A DNA stretch of 64,000 bases from Saccharibacillus nicotianae (lineage in GTDB: Bacteria > Bacillota > Bacilli > Paenibacillales > Paenibacillaceae): contig NZ_JBHUGF010000011.1 in the NCBI RefSeq assembly GCF_042681745.1, forward strand, positions 496,001 through 560,000, given 5' to 3'. Within the stretch, counting starts at the first letter, position 1; every line of letters starts with the position of its first letter. The notes beneath the pieces were generated by a model, which worked only from the letters and a program-made list of their open reading frames with translations, was not told where the DNA came from and did not search any database. The translations under genes and the position numbers were made by a program. Of the stretch, positions 24,486 through 33,122 are shown one piece after another.

Positions 24486-27389
24486 ATGGAACAAAATCAA
24501 AAATACTTATTTCAAGACCATACAGTAGATACAGATACTCGTGTACGCGATTTGGTATCGCATTTAACAGACGAAGAAAAGATCGAATCGATGTTGCAGT
24601 ATCAGCCTGCTGTTGAGCGTTTAGGACTAGGCGGATATAAGCATGGGACAGAAGCGGCACATGGTATAGCCTGGTTAGGCAAAGCTACTTTTTTCCCGCA
24701 ACCGACAGGGTTGGCTTGTACATGGGATGCAGACTTGATGAAGAAAATCGGGAATGTGATTTCAGATGAAGCTCGAGTAGTGTATAAGCGTAATCCAGAA
24801 GTGAATGGATTAACATTATGGGCGCCTACAGTAGATATGGAGCGTGATCCACGTTGGGGACGTAATGAAGAAGCTTATGGGGAAGATCCCAAATTAACCG
24901 GTGAGTTGACCAGCCATCTTGTACAAGGAATTCAAGGCGATCATCCTACATACCTCAAAGCAGTAGCGACACTAAAACATTTTCTTGGTAACAATAATGA
25001 AGTAGAACGGGGCAGTGGTTCATCCAGTATTGATCCGCGGAATATGCGTGAATATTATTTAAAAGCGTTTGAACAGCCTTTTGTAGAAGGCGGAGCGAAA
25101 TCGATGATGACAGCATATAACTCGATCAATGGGACGCCAGCTATTCTTCATCCACTGGTAAATGAAGTGGTCAAAGGCGAATGGGGAATGGATGGATTTA
25201 TTGTGAGTGATGCAGGCGATGTGATGGGAATCAAGAACGATCATCTTTATTATGATTCCCATACACCGGGTGTTGCTGAATCTGTCAAAGCCGGAATAGA
25301 TAGTATTACCGATGATGCAGAATTATCCAAAATAGCTTTGCGGGAAGCTTTGGCTAATGGTCAGTTAACATTTGAAGAGATTGATCAGGCATTGTTCAAT
25401 ACGTTTCGTGTTCGTTTTCTACTAGGTGAATTCGATCCTGCGGAACTGAACCCTTATGCTCATATCGGGGAAGAAGCGATGATGACACCAGAAGCTACAG
25501 CACTATCACTAGAAGCCGCACGTAAATCGATTGTATTGCTCAAAAATGACAATCAGACTTTACCATTATCCAAAACGTCTACTGGAAATGTAGCGGTAAT
25601 TGGAGAACTTGGTAATGTGGTGTATCGAGATTGGTATTCGGGCACTTTGCCTTATGCGATTACAGCGTTAGAAGGAATTCAAGGTAAAACGACTGGAAAA
25701 GTACTCTATCAAGATGGTAATGATCGAGTCACTTTAACGTCAACAGCAACAGGTGCACCATTGTCGATCCAACCTGATGCTGTACAAGATTCAGCAACAG
25801 CTCCAGCCACATCAGGTAATCCTAATGAAATTCAGTCGAACAAACCGATTACAGGTGTACTCAGTGCTGCTAGCGAGTCTACAACAAAGCAGACAGTATT
25901 TGAATTGTCGGATTGGGGATTCGGCAGTTATACGTTACGTTCTCCCGAGCAGAAATATTGGACAAGCAATGATGAGCAAGGCATCGTCACAGCATCTGCC
26001 GATGAAGCTTACGGTTGGTTTGTCAAAGAAGTGTTTGGACTTCAACCTCAAGCAGATGGCAAAACAGCGATCACAACATGGAATGGCAAAACCGTTTCAG
26101 TAGATCCGACTTCCGGGCAACTAACGATCGTAGACATACCGGAATCGCTAGACGAACAGGCTTCTTTTGAAAAGACAGTGATTGAAAATGGACTAGAGCA
26201 AGCGATCGCAGCAGCCAAAGAAGCAGAAACCGCTATCGTATTTGTAGGCAACAATCCATTGATTAATGGGAAAGAAGAGATTGATCGTCCAAGCCTAGAA
26301 TTAGCAGCATCTCAACTCAAACTGGTACAGGAAGTATACAATGTTAATCCAAATACAGTAGTTGTCGTTGTAGGAAGTTATCCATTTGCAATGGAATGGG
26401 TGGAAGAACATATTCCAGCGATTATCTATCTTTCTCATGTAGGGCAAGAGTTAGGTAATGCGGTAGCTGATGTATTATACGGAGATTATGCTCCAGCAGG
26501 CCGTCTGAATATGACATGGTATCGTTCTGAAGAACAGCTAAGTGATATTCGAGATTACGATATTATTCGTACAGGTAGAACGTATCAGTACTTTGAAGGC
26601 GATGTATTATATCCGTTCGGTCATGGTCTAACTTATGGAAATTTCCAATACAACAATATTCAGGTGGTCTCGTCTGAAGTAGAAGCAGATGAAGTGATCG
26701 AATTATCTGTCAATGTAGCCAATATCGGTGAGACTGACAGCGAAGAAGTAGTACAGTTATATACTCGTGCTGATCATTCTCGTGTGAAGCGTCCGCTCAA
26801 AACGTTACAAGCTTTCCGTCGTATCCACGTTGTAGCTGGAGAGTCGCAGACAGTACATTTTACAATACCGGTGAAAGAATTAGCATTCTGGGATGTTACA
26901 CGTAATCAGTATTGTGTAGAGAGTGGTACTTATACGTTGATGATCGGACGTTCTTCAGCAGATATTGTCCAGCATATCGGTATCAAGGTGAATGGAGAGG
27001 TGATTCCTGCGCGTAATCTTACGGTTACTACAGTAGCAGAAAATTATGATAACTATCATCATGTACAGCTTGGCGAATCCAAAGAAGGTGGCGCTGTCGT
27101 AGAAGCAATTACAGACGGAGCATGGATACTATTCCAAGATGTAGACTTTGGTACAGGGGTAGAACACTTTGAAGCTCGAATCGCGACTACCGAAGATCAA
27201 GCGAAGATTGAGATTGTATTGGATCAAGTAGATCAGGCCAGTGTAGGTGTAATTGTGCTTGGAAGTGCATCTGGAGAACAGCATTGGAGTACCGAGCATA
27301 CATCAATCACAGGCGTTACAGGTAAGCATGATGTCTATCTCAAACTTTCAAAAGAGGTTCGCATCGCTACCTTCCAATTTGGATCATAA
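24486..27389 (+). CDS. GH3 glycosidase with fascin-like insert, FnIII and CBM6-like domain
   Basis: The 967-residue protein begins with a GH3 TIM barrel: LWAPTVDMERDPRWGRNEEAYGEDP (about 101-125) and the nucleophile Asp in FIVSDAGDVMGI (about 240). The alpha/beta sandwich starts near 355 (KSIVLLKNDNQTLPL). It is interrupted at about 410-560 by a beta-rich insert (SYTLRSPEQKYWT, TASADEAYGWFVKEVF) that resembles a fascin/beta-trefoil domain. It resumes with IVFVGNNPLINGKEE, and an FnIII-like domain follows (about 730-830). The last 130 residues (ITDGAWILFQDVDFGTG, GVTGKHDVYLKL) look like CBM6. Probable activity: beta-glucosidase, xylosidase or arabinosidase. There is no signal peptide, odd for a CBM-bearing enzyme. 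Confidence 0.85.
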   Translation: MEQNQKYLFQDHTVDTDTRVRDLVSHLTDEEKIESMLQYQPAVERLGLGGYKHGTEAAHGIAWLGKATFFPQPTGLACTWDADLMKKIGNVISDEARVVYKRNPEVNGLTLWAPTVDMERDPRWGRNEEAYGEDPKLTGELTSHLVQGIQGDHPTYLKAVATLKHFLGNNNEVERGSGSSSIDPRNMREYYLKAFEQPFVEGGAKSMMTAYNSINGTPAILHPLVNEVVKGEWGMDGFIVSDAGDVMGIKNDHLYYDSHTPGVAESVKAGIDSITDDAELSKIALREALANGQLTFEEIDQALFNTFRVRFLLGEFDPAELNPYAHIGEEAMMTPEATALSLEAARKSIVLLKNDNQTLPLSKTSTGNVAVIGELGNVVYRDWYSGTLPYAITALEGIQGKTTGKVLYQDGNDRVTLTSTATGAPLSIQPDAVQDSATAPATSGNPNEIQSNKPITGVLSAASESTTKQTVFELSDWGFGSYTLRSPEQKYWTSNDEQGIVTASADEAYGWFVKEVFGLQPQADGKTAITTWNGKTVSVDPTSGQLTIVDIPESLDEQASFEKTVIENGLEQAIAAAKEAETAIVFVGNNPLINGKEEIDRPSLELAASQLKLVQEVYNVNPNTVVVVVGSYPFAMEWVEEHIPAIIYLSHVGQELGNAVADVLYGDYAPAGRLNMTWYRSEEQLSDIRDYDIIRTGRTYQYFEGDVLYPFGHGLTYGNFQYNNIQVVSSEVEADEVIELSVNVANIGETDSEEVVQLYTRADHSRVKRPLKTLQAFRRIHVVAGESQTVHFTIPVKELAFWDVTRNQYCVESGTYTLMIGRSSADIVQHIGIKVNGEVIPARNLTVTTVAENYDNYHHVQLGESKEGGAVVEAITDGAWILFQDVDFGTGVEHFEARIATTEDQAKIEIVLDQVDQASVGVIVLGSASGEQHWSTEHTSITGVTGKHDVYLKLSKEVRIATFQFGS

Positions 27390-27436
27390 TTGTTATTATA
27401 GAGAAATTAGTCAAAGTAAATGTCTACCAAAAGTAG

Positions 27437-27544
27437 TTATCGTGGTACATGATTAAATTGATAAATAGGTAGTTCAGCAACCACTACAAAGGCAATAACA
27501 ACAACGACAATAATAACACCTGCAAAAATAAAGCGATCAGCCAT
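27437..27544 (-). CDS. Small single-pass membrane peptide (35 aa)
   Basis: An ATG at 27544 follows TAGGAGATGATCTT on the minus strand. The product is MADRF, then a strongly hydrophobic segment (about residues 6-23, rich in Val and Ile) and a short polar tail ending YQFNHVPR. Small peptides of this kind are common in Paenibacillus and Bacillus and are often sporulation- or stress-linked, but I cannot assign a family. The terminator to its right (27611-27651) separates it from the TraX gene. Confidence 0.5.
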   Translation of the reverse strand: MADRFIFAGVIIVVVVIAFVVVAELPIYQFNHVPR

Positions 27545-27610
27545 AAGATCATCTCCTACGTTATAAATAGAAATGTAATTCATCGAATATAAAGATAAGT
27601 CACTGCATTT

Positions 27611-27656
27611 AACAGATATCGTTCTTAATTAGAAGACGAACGATATCTGTTTTTTG
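27611..27656. terminator. Terminator downstream of the TraX-like gene
   Basis: AACAGATATCGTTC (27611-27624) pairs perfectly with GAACGATATCTGTT (27638-27651). The TTTTTT on the right suits plus-strand transcription and the AAs on the left suit the minus strand, so it may work both ways. Confidence 0.75.
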
Positions 27657-27668
27657 CATCTTCTTTTT

Positions 27669-28481
27669 TTACTGTTGTATCCAATAAGCTAATAGATACA
27701 GAAAATAAATATGAGCAGGATAGAATAGATAAAAGAAATATTTCATATTACGTCCTTTTTCCCCGTTATATAACCAGATCGGAATCACTGCAAAGATCAT
27801 CAGCCATTGAAAATTAGTATCTAAATCAAGCAGAGAAGGTCCAGACATGAAGCCTATTATCAACGAAAATAAAATGAAAAAAGCTATTTGCCCTATACGA
27901 TGCTTGCGTAGTAGATAGAACATCACGCCCACCAAAACAAATAAGTAACTACCTTCAACCAACATAGGTATAGGTAATACATATATGAGATAAAGGCTCC
28001 ATGATGGAATATGTTCTTGTGATAATAGACTGATCGCTAAAAAACTCAAAAGAACAGGAACGATCATCAGTCCGATCGTACCTAACATTTTCCACCAGTG
28101 ATGTTGAAGGATACTTTGAATCAATTGGTCAATCAATAACATGTACAGTACAGCTAGGAATAACGTCCCGAAAATATTATTAATTAGCACATTGTCTGAA
28201 GGAAATGCTGTTTGCAATTCTTGACTGACGAAATTCATCCCGACAAAACCAATATATAGATGCAGTAAATACTTGAATCGATTACGGGTATAATGAAATC
28301 CTTCCGCACTCAAAAATAAAAAGATAGGTGCAACAATTCGACCTAACCATGTAAACCACATCGGTATACCGTCAATATAGAAAAATTGATGAACATGATC
28401 AAAAACCATCAATAGGATCCCGAGTACTTTAAGCTGAAAATGATTGAGTGTTATTCCTTTATGAAGTGTGAGCGTAGACAA
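27669..28481 (-). CDS. TraX-family membrane protein
   Basis: The 270-residue protein has about eight transmembrane segments and the TraX-like start LNHFQLKVLGILLMVFDHVH, followed by GRIVAPIFLFLSAEGFHYTRN. TraX of F plasmid N-acetylates pilin; chromosomal Firmicute homologues are acyltransferase-like membrane proteins of unknown substrate. The start codon appears to be TTG (28481) after AAAGGACGGTGA. It is a single gene; no conjugation genes are nearby, so a pilin role is unlikely. Confidence 0.75.
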   Translation of the reverse strand: MSTLTLHKGITLNHFQLKVLGILLMVFDHVHQFFYIDGIPMWFTWLGRIVAPIFLFLSAEGFHYTRNRFKYLLHLYIGFVGMNFVSQELQTAFPSDNVLINNIFGTLFLAVLYMLLIDQLIQSILQHHWWKMLGTIGLMIVPVLLSFLAISLLSQEHIPSWSLYLIYVLPIPMLVEGSYLFVLVGVMFYLLRKHRIGQIAFFILFSLIIGFMSGPSLLDLDTNFQWLMIFAVIPIWLYNGEKGRNMKYFFYLFYPAHIYFLYLLAYWIQQ

Positions 28482-28784
28482 TATCAGTCACCGTCCTTTA
28501 GTAGATGACTCAAGCATAAAGGACAAGCCTATAATCAACTATCGATTTACCTTAAACTTTCCTTACATACCGTTTAAGGTTCTGTTCGTATGCATAAGAA
28601 TACGATGAAAAGATAGCTAATTTTATTTAAAAACTTAAAAACGCTATAATAATTCGATAATCTATCTAAAAAAAATAAGCTGTACTATAAAAAAAACGTA
28701 TTTTTTGCTAATTTAGACTGTAATGTATGCAGTACATTATGGTATAATTGCTTTATACAAAACCTACTTGTAGGCAGAAAGAAA
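28482..28784 (+). other. Gene-free AT-rich region with a plus-strand promoter candidate
   Basis: No gene is seen. The right part holds a perfect TATAAT (28743-28748). Directly upstream, at the -35 position, is the inverted repeat TAATGTA (28721-28727)/TACATTA (28733-28739). No good -35 hexamer exists, so the promoter may need an activator or be repressed through the palindrome. Transcription from here would make the antisense RNA described next. Confidence 0.4.
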
Positions 28785-28920
28785 TAACCTGTTATGATGC
28801 GTCAACATCATAACAGGTTACACGACAGTTGGTGGGCGACCACGGTATGAATTCCTTTAATATTGCTAAAGAAAAACCACCGGAAAAGAGGCCGTTAACC
28901 TAGTCCCGGTGGTTTTTCTT
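28755..28920 (+). ncRNA. Candidate antitoxin-type antisense RNA
   Basis: A transcript starting about 7 bases after the TATAAT at 28743 would contain a perfect 15-bp stem (28785-28799 with 28806-28820, loop of six). It would end at the symmetric terminator 28871-28918, giving about 165 nt. It would be complementary to the 3' end of the toxin-like mRNA on the minus strand, the arrangement known for bsrG/SR4 and txpA/RatA. Transcription is inferred from sequence alone. Confidence 0.4.
28871..28918. terminator. Shared bidirectional terminator of toxin-like gene and antisense RNA
   Basis: GAAAAACCACCGG (28871-28883) pairs perfectly with CCGGTGGTTTTTC (28906-28918). One arm overlaps the last codons of the minus-strand toxin-like ORF. 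Both strands end the stem in a run of five T plus C. Confidence 0.75.
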
Positions 28921-29028
28921 GTCTTTGGATTTTTTCGAGATCGAATACAATGTATATAAGCTAATCAGAATACTGATCACATTATCACTGGCATTCAATA
29001 TCTTGAAAATCCATTCCAGAAATGACAC
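28900..29028 (-). CDS. Type I toxin-like small hydrophobic peptide (42 aa)
   Basis: A GTG at 29028, 7 bases after GGGGGTG, opens a 42-codon frame. The product begins MSFLEWIFKILN, has one hydrophobic helix (about residues 16-31, VISILISLYTLYSIS) and ends in the highly charged tail KKSKDKKNHRD. Such a short helix with a basic tail is typical of type I toxins of the TxpA/BsrG/Fst kind. The ribosome binding site is inside a stem (CGTCCC with GGGGGTGACG), as in other toxins whose translation is blocked by mRNA folding. The minus-strand promoter has an extended -10, TGATATAAT (29091-29099). The class is inferred and toxicity is untested. Confidence 0.55.
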   Translation of the reverse strand: MSFLEWIFKILNASDNVISILISLYTLYSISKKSKDKKNHRD

Positions 29029-29090
29029 GGCGTCACCCCCTTTCGGGACGTTCACACCGCATCAACCCACCGGGTAAGCTGTCGTTGTTC

Positions 29091-29099
29091 ATTATATCA
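29091..29099 (-). promoter_or_regulatory. Extended -10 promoter of the toxin-like peptide
   Basis: On the minus strand TGATATAAT is a consensus extended -10 (TGnTATAAT). It would start an mRNA near 29084 with a 56-nt leader that includes the stem over the ribosome binding site. The -35 is poor, as is common with extended -10 elements. Confidence 0.55.
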
Positions 29100-29160
29100 T
29101 CTGTACGAATAATCGACTACTAAAAATAGCGTAAAAAAGTTAATTTTATACTGTGAATAT

Positions 29161-29186
29161 AAAAAAGACGCTTCATCCGAAGCGTC
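29161..29186 (-). terminator. Terminator of the pst operon
   Basis: GACGCTTC (29167-29174) pairs with GAAGCGTC (29179-29186), and the minus strand continues with six T. The hairpin overlaps the stop codon of pstB. Confidence 0.8.
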
Positions 29187-29928
29187 CCATAATATAATCT
29201 TGTGTGGATTGTTGAGTTGGATTAGTGAAAATTGTATCGGTTTCACCATGTTCCATCAATTTACCTAAATAGAAGTAAGCTGTATAATTCGATACCCGTG
29301 CTGCTTGTTGCATATTATGAGTCACGATAACGATACGTAGTTCATCTTTCAGTTCACTAATCAATTCTTCTACTTTGCCTGTAGACACCGGATCAAGTGC
29401 TGACGCTGGTTCATCCAGTAATAGAATCTGTGGTGTTACTGATAATGCACGTGCTATACATAGACGTTGTTGCTGTCCACCGGATAAAGAGAGAGCAGAT
29501 TCTTTTAGTCTGTCTTTGACTTCATCCCAGAGTGCCGCTTTACGTAGGCTAGACTCTACAATTTCATCTAGTTGCTTGCGATTTTTGGTGCCATAATAAC
29601 GAGGGCCAAATGCAATATTTTCATAGATCGATTTGAAAAATGGATTAGGACGTTGCCATACCATACCAATACGTTGACGCAGCTTAATCACATCGGTAGA
29701 AGAGGCAGTAAGATCGACGCCATCCATCCAGATATGCCCTGTTGTACGAGAACCAGCGATCTCATCATTCATACGATTCAATGAACGAAGAAATGTAGAT
29801 TTACCACAACCGGAAGGCCCGATAAGTGCAGTCACACTTTGTGCCGGGAAAGACATACTTATATTTTTAACGGCTTGATACTCACCATAATAGATGCTCA
29901 AATCTTCTGTACTAAAAGGTAATGCCAT
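29173..29928 (-). CDS. pstB: Phosphate ABC transporter ATP-binding protein PstB
   Basis: The 251-residue ABC ATPase has Walker A GPSGCGKSTF, a PstB-typical ALIGPSGCGKSTFLRSLNRMND start, signature LSGGQQQRLCIARAL and Walker B ILLLDEPASALDP. It energises phosphate import by PstSCA at the membrane. The ATG 29928 (MALPFS) follows AAGGAGG by 9 bases; an upstream in-frame start is not needed. It is the last gene of pstS-pstC-pstA-pstB. No phoU follows: the terminator overlaps the stop. Confidence 0.95.
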   Translation of the reverse strand: MALPFSTEDLSIYYGEYQAVKNISMSFPAQSVTALIGPSGCGKSTFLRSLNRMNDEIAGSRTTGHIWMDGVDLTASSTDVIKLRQRIGMVWQRPNPFFKSIYENIAFGPRYYGTKNRKQLDEIVESSLRKAALWDEVKDRLKESALSLSGGQQQRLCIARALSVTPQILLLDEPASALDPVSTGKVEELISELKDELRIVIVTHNMQQAARVSNYTAYFYLGKLMEHGETDTIFTNPTQQSTQDYIMGRFG

Positions 29929-29971
29929 TGAGAAATTCCTCCTTAAATTCACTCCAAAAGCAGATCGGATA

Positions 29972-30901
29972 TTAACTCATTCGTCTTAAAGCGGTCATAT
30001 AACGATAAAGAGTGCGTCCTAAGAAACGAGCTAATAGATTGAAGATTAACACCATAATCACAAGTACCGCTGAAGCGCCTGCTGCAATCTGCGTCGCATC
30101 TGGAGCAATACCTTCACTGTTTACTTTCCAAATATAGACTGCTAAGGTCTCAGCCGGACGAAGCGGATTGATTGGTGAACGTGGACTTAGTGGATTCCAG
30201 TTCGAAAAATCAAGTGGTGGTGTACTCATACCTGCTGTAAATAATAGGGCTGCCGCTTCACCAAATACACGACCAGATGCCAAAATAGTACCTGTAATTA
30301 AAGAAGGAATAGCAACCGGTAGCATAATGGAAGTGATGATTTTCCATTTGGATAGACCTAATGCTAAGCCTGCTTCTTTTTGCTCTTTAGGAACCCCTGC
30401 AAAAGCTTGCTCTGTAATCCGCACCATTAACGGTAAGTTAAAGATCGTCAATGCTAGTGCACCGGATAATAAAGAGAATCCAAGATTAAACGTATTGACA
30501 ATTAACAACAAACCGAACAAACCGATAACGATAGAGGGGAAAGAAGATAGTACTTCTACCACCAAACGAATAAAGTTCGTTAACTTACCTGGCTTCGCAT
30601 ATTCAGACATATAGATACCTGCTCCAAGACCAAGTGGAACAGTAATCAACATCGTTAAGAATAATAAGAATAAAGAGTTAAATAACTGAGGACCAATGCC
30701 TCCGCCAGCTCGCATCGTTTGTGGAACAGTTGTTAAAAAGCTCCAACTGATATGCCCGAGTCCACGGAATAAAATAAATCCAAGTAAACCGAGTAGAATC
30801 GCTACAATCGCCATTGCAAATGTAACGATGAGCACAGTTGCCACTTTATCCGTAACTTTTGCGCGTTTTCTTGCTTTGTGATTGACTTTTACTGTGCTCA
30901 T
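29972..30901 (-). CDS. pstA: Phosphate ABC transporter permease PstA
   Basis: The 309-residue inner-membrane permease has a cytoplasmic basic N-terminus (HKARKRAKV), about six transmembrane helices and the EAA-type loop KEAGLALGLSKWKIITSIMLP that docks to PstB. With PstC it forms the phosphate channel. A periplasmic-side loop between the last helices (TPPLDFSNWNPLSPRSPINP) is typical of PstA. It overlaps pstC by four bases, so translation is coupled. Confidence 0.94.
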   Translation of the reverse strand: MSTVKVNHKARKRAKVTDKVATVLIVTFAMAIVAILLGLLGFILFRGLGHISWSFLTTVPQTMRAGGGIGPQLFNSLFLLFLTMLITVPLGLGAGIYMSEYAKPGKLTNFIRLVVEVLSSFPSIVIGLFGLLLIVNTFNLGFSLLSGALALTIFNLPLMVRITEQAFAGVPKEQKEAGLALGLSKWKIITSIMLPVAIPSLITGTILASGRVFGEAAALLFTAGMSTPPLDFSNWNPLSPRSPINPLRPAETLAVYIWKVNSEGIAPDATQIAAGASAVLVIMVLIFNLLARFLGRTLYRYMTALRRMS

Positions 30902-31824
30902 AACCGGTTTCTCCTTTCAAGTAGACGAATAATCAAGACGAAGACAAATGTCATCAACATCAAGACAAGCGCCATACTCCACAACGCATTATTCTGAATT
31001 GATCCCATCGCTGTGTTACCCATACCCAGTGTGATTACGCTGGTCAGAGTCGAAGCAGATTCCAGTAAGGATGTAGGGATATGTGGTGAGTTACCAATAA
31101 CCATCTGTACAGCTAACGCTTCACCAAAAGCACGAGCCATACCCAGTACAATACCTGTTAACAATGCAGGCATAACCGTTGGCAAAACAACACGATAAAT
31201 CGTTTGCCAGCGTGTAGCACCTAGCGCATATGAAGCTTCACGTAATCCGCGTGGAAGAGAAGCGAGAGCGTCCGCAGCAACACTCGTAATCGTTGGCAAA
31301 ATCATAATAGACAATACCAGTGCTCCTGCGCCGATCCCAATTCCTTGTCCGCCTACATGTTCACGTAGAAACGGTACAATGACACTCAAACCAATAAATC
31401 CGTACACTACCGAAGGAATACCTGATAGTAATTCAATCGCGGGTTGAAGGATACGTTTACCAAAGCTAGGTACAATTTCTGTCATAAATAAAGCAGCCGA
31501 GATACTCAGTGGGCTAGCGATTAATGCCGCAAGCAGAGTAACCATAAATGAACCTGTAATAAACGGTAATGCTCCAAAAGAAGGCGTATCTGCTTGAGGA
31601 TTCCAATTGGTGCCTAAGAAAAATTCTTTGAGACTGACGCCATTAACAGCAAACGTAGCGACACCTTTCGATGTTACAAAATAAACAATCGATATAATAA
31701 CAGCAATCAGAAATACGACACAGATAGACGTGTAAATTTTACCGATCCAGTCTTCTACGCGATGCTTTTCCATAGGCCAGGCGCGCCTCCGTGCTTCTCT
31801 TGGAGTTGTGTTGGATTGCTCCAT
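30898..31824 (-). CDS. pstC: Phosphate ABC transporter permease PstC
   Basis: The 308-residue permease has a hydrophobic helix at about 35-55 and the signature region FLGTNWNPQADTPSFGALP that follows it in PstC proteins, then five more helices with the EAA loop REASYALGATRWQTIYRVVLP. The start follows AAGAGG. A 150-base gap with strong RNA structure separates it from pstS, so relative expression of pstS and the permeases may be set after transcription. Confidence 0.94.
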   Translation of the reverse strand: MEQSNTTPREARRRAWPMEKHRVEDWIGKIYTSICVVFLIAVIISIVYFVTSKGVATFAVNGVSLKEFFLGTNWNPQADTPSFGALPFITGSFMVTLLAALIASPLSISAALFMTEIVPSFGKRILQPAIELLSGIPSVVYGFIGLSVIVPFLREHVGGQGIGIGAGALVLSIMILPTITSVAADALASLPRGLREASYALGATRWQTIYRVVLPTVMPALLTGIVLGMARAFGEALAVQMVIGNSPHIPTSLLESASTLTSVITLGMGNTAMGSIQNNALWSMALVLMLMTFVFVLIIRLLERRNRL

Positions 31825-31888
31825 ACGTTAAAACCTCTTTTCTTCAACTTAAATGGTAATGATTAGAAAATTTCGGACTATAGTAAAC

Positions 31889-31957
31889 GTGAAAAGAGAG
31901 GCGGATAGTCCGCCTCTTCCAGCTATTGCCTTGGAAACGTGAGTTTCCTCTTTTCAC
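31889..31957 (-). promoter_or_regulatory. Three-stem RNA structure between pstS and pstC
   Basis: The outer arms GTGAAAAGAG (31889-31898) and CTCTTTTCAC (31948-31957) enclose two hairpins: AGAGGCGGA/TCCGCCTCT (31897-31917) and GGAAAC/GTTTCC (31933-31948). The outer arms share bases with the inner hairpins, so alternative folds compete. It lies just after pstS on the transcribed strand and probably acts as mRNA stabiliser, processing site or partial terminator that favours pstS mRNA. Confidence 0.6.
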
Positions 31958-31971
31958 AGTATGATTATTCA

Positions 31972-32901
31972 TTACTTCGTGATTTTACCATCAACATCAC
32001 GTTTTACTTGCATACCAGAGATCGAGATATACCCAAGATCTTTTACATCACTGTTTTGTACTTCATCAGTCAACATGTAATCAAGCAAAGCTTTAGTTGC
32101 TGCATCAGGCTCGCCTTTTGTATACATGTGCTCATAAGCCCAGACAGGGTATTTACCACTTTCAACGTTCTCTACGTTAGCATCAACACCATCGTATTGA
32201 ATCGCTTTAAGGCTATCATCAAGGTAAGAAAGAGCCAAGTAACCAATAGCACCTGGAGTTTCAGTTACCAATTTCTTAACTGTTCCTGAAGAATCTTCTT
32301 GGATCGAACCTGCCAAATCTTCTACTTTTTGTCCTAGAGCAAATTTCTCATAAGTTGCACGAGTACCTGAGCTACTTGGACGGTTAACGATAACGATAGC
32401 TTGATCTTTACCGCCAACATCTTTCCAGTTTTTCACTTTACCAGTGAAAATATCGATTAATTGTTGTTTTGTTAAGTTAGTTACACCAGCCGCTTCGTTA
32501 GCTACTGTTGCAATAGCCACAACCGCTACTTGATGATCAACCAATTCTTTTGCTTTATCAGCATCTAATTTTTCTTCTGCAAATACATCAGAGTTACCAA
32601 TGTTTGCTTGACCTTCAGATACTTGAGTCAATCCTGTACCGCTACCGCCGCCTTGTACTTGAACGGAGATGTTAGCATATTTTGAATCTGCCATGAATTT
32701 CTGAGCGACTTGATCAACCAATGGTTGTAATGCAGTCGATCCTACAGCAAGTACCGATCCGCTAAGTTCTGTACCTGTGGAAGCTTCTCCTGTAGTACCC
32801 GTTGTTGACCCTGATCCTGTAGTACCTGTGTTAGACCCACAAGCAGCAAGCACAAGAATCATCGTCAGTGTAAATAATAAAATTGGCAGTTTTCTAGACA
32901 T
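31972..32901 (-). CDS. pstS: Phosphate-binding lipoprotein PstS
   Basis: The 309-residue protein has a lipoprotein signal (lipobox LAAC near residue 21), a Gly/Ser/Thr linker and a PstS fold. Phosphate-contacting segments include VGSTALQPL, QGGGSGTGLTQVSEGQANIGNSD and RPSSSGTRATYEKF. It captures phosphate outside the membrane and delivers it to PstCA. The start follows GGGGGAGGAG. It is the first gene of the operon. Confidence 0.95.
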   Translation of the reverse strand: MSRKLPILLFTLTMILVLAACGSNTGTTGSGSTTGTTGEASTGTELSGSVLAVGSTALQPLVDQVAQKFMADSKYANISVQVQGGGSGTGLTQVSEGQANIGNSDVFAEEKLDADKAKELVDHQVAVVAIATVANEAAGVTNLTKQQLIDIFTGKVKNWKDVGGKDQAIVIVNRPSSSGTRATYEKFALGQKVEDLAGSIQEDSSGTVKKLVTETPGAIGYLALSYLDDSLKAIQYDGVDANVENVESGKYPVWAYEHMYTKGEPDAATKALLDYMLTDEVQNSDVKDLGYISISGMQVKRDVDGKITK

Positions 32902-32966
32902 CGTTTAAATCTCCTCCCCCTAATTAAAGGACCATACGTTTATGTTTTATTTTTGACTACTCACTT

Positions 32967-33009
32967 ATTGTAGGGGGGCAATGTTAGGTGTAAGTCCGAG
33001 TTTTGTAAA
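32967..33009 (-). promoter_or_regulatory. Promoter region of pstS with possible PhoP half-sites
   Basis: On the minus strand TACAAT (32967-32972) is a fair -10. Upstream lie TTACA-type elements CTAACA (32982-32987), CTTACA (32989-32994) and TTTACA (33004-33009). The outer two are 22 bases apart, twice the 11-base period of Bacillus PhoP boxes, but the middle one is out of register. PhoP control is therefore plausible but unproven. Confidence 0.35.
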
Positions 33010-33122
33010 CTCTGTATTAAAATTATACGAAATATTGTATTCCATACTTCGATCAGTATTGAACTATTTTACGATTATAATCAGGACAGCGTAGCGAAAA
33101 GAACAAGATAGGGAGATTTGAG

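Noticed and set aside
28852..28905. 18-codon plus-strand ORF opposite the toxin-like gene
   Set aside because: No ribosome binding site and it lies within the terminator structure; the region is better explained as antisense RNA.
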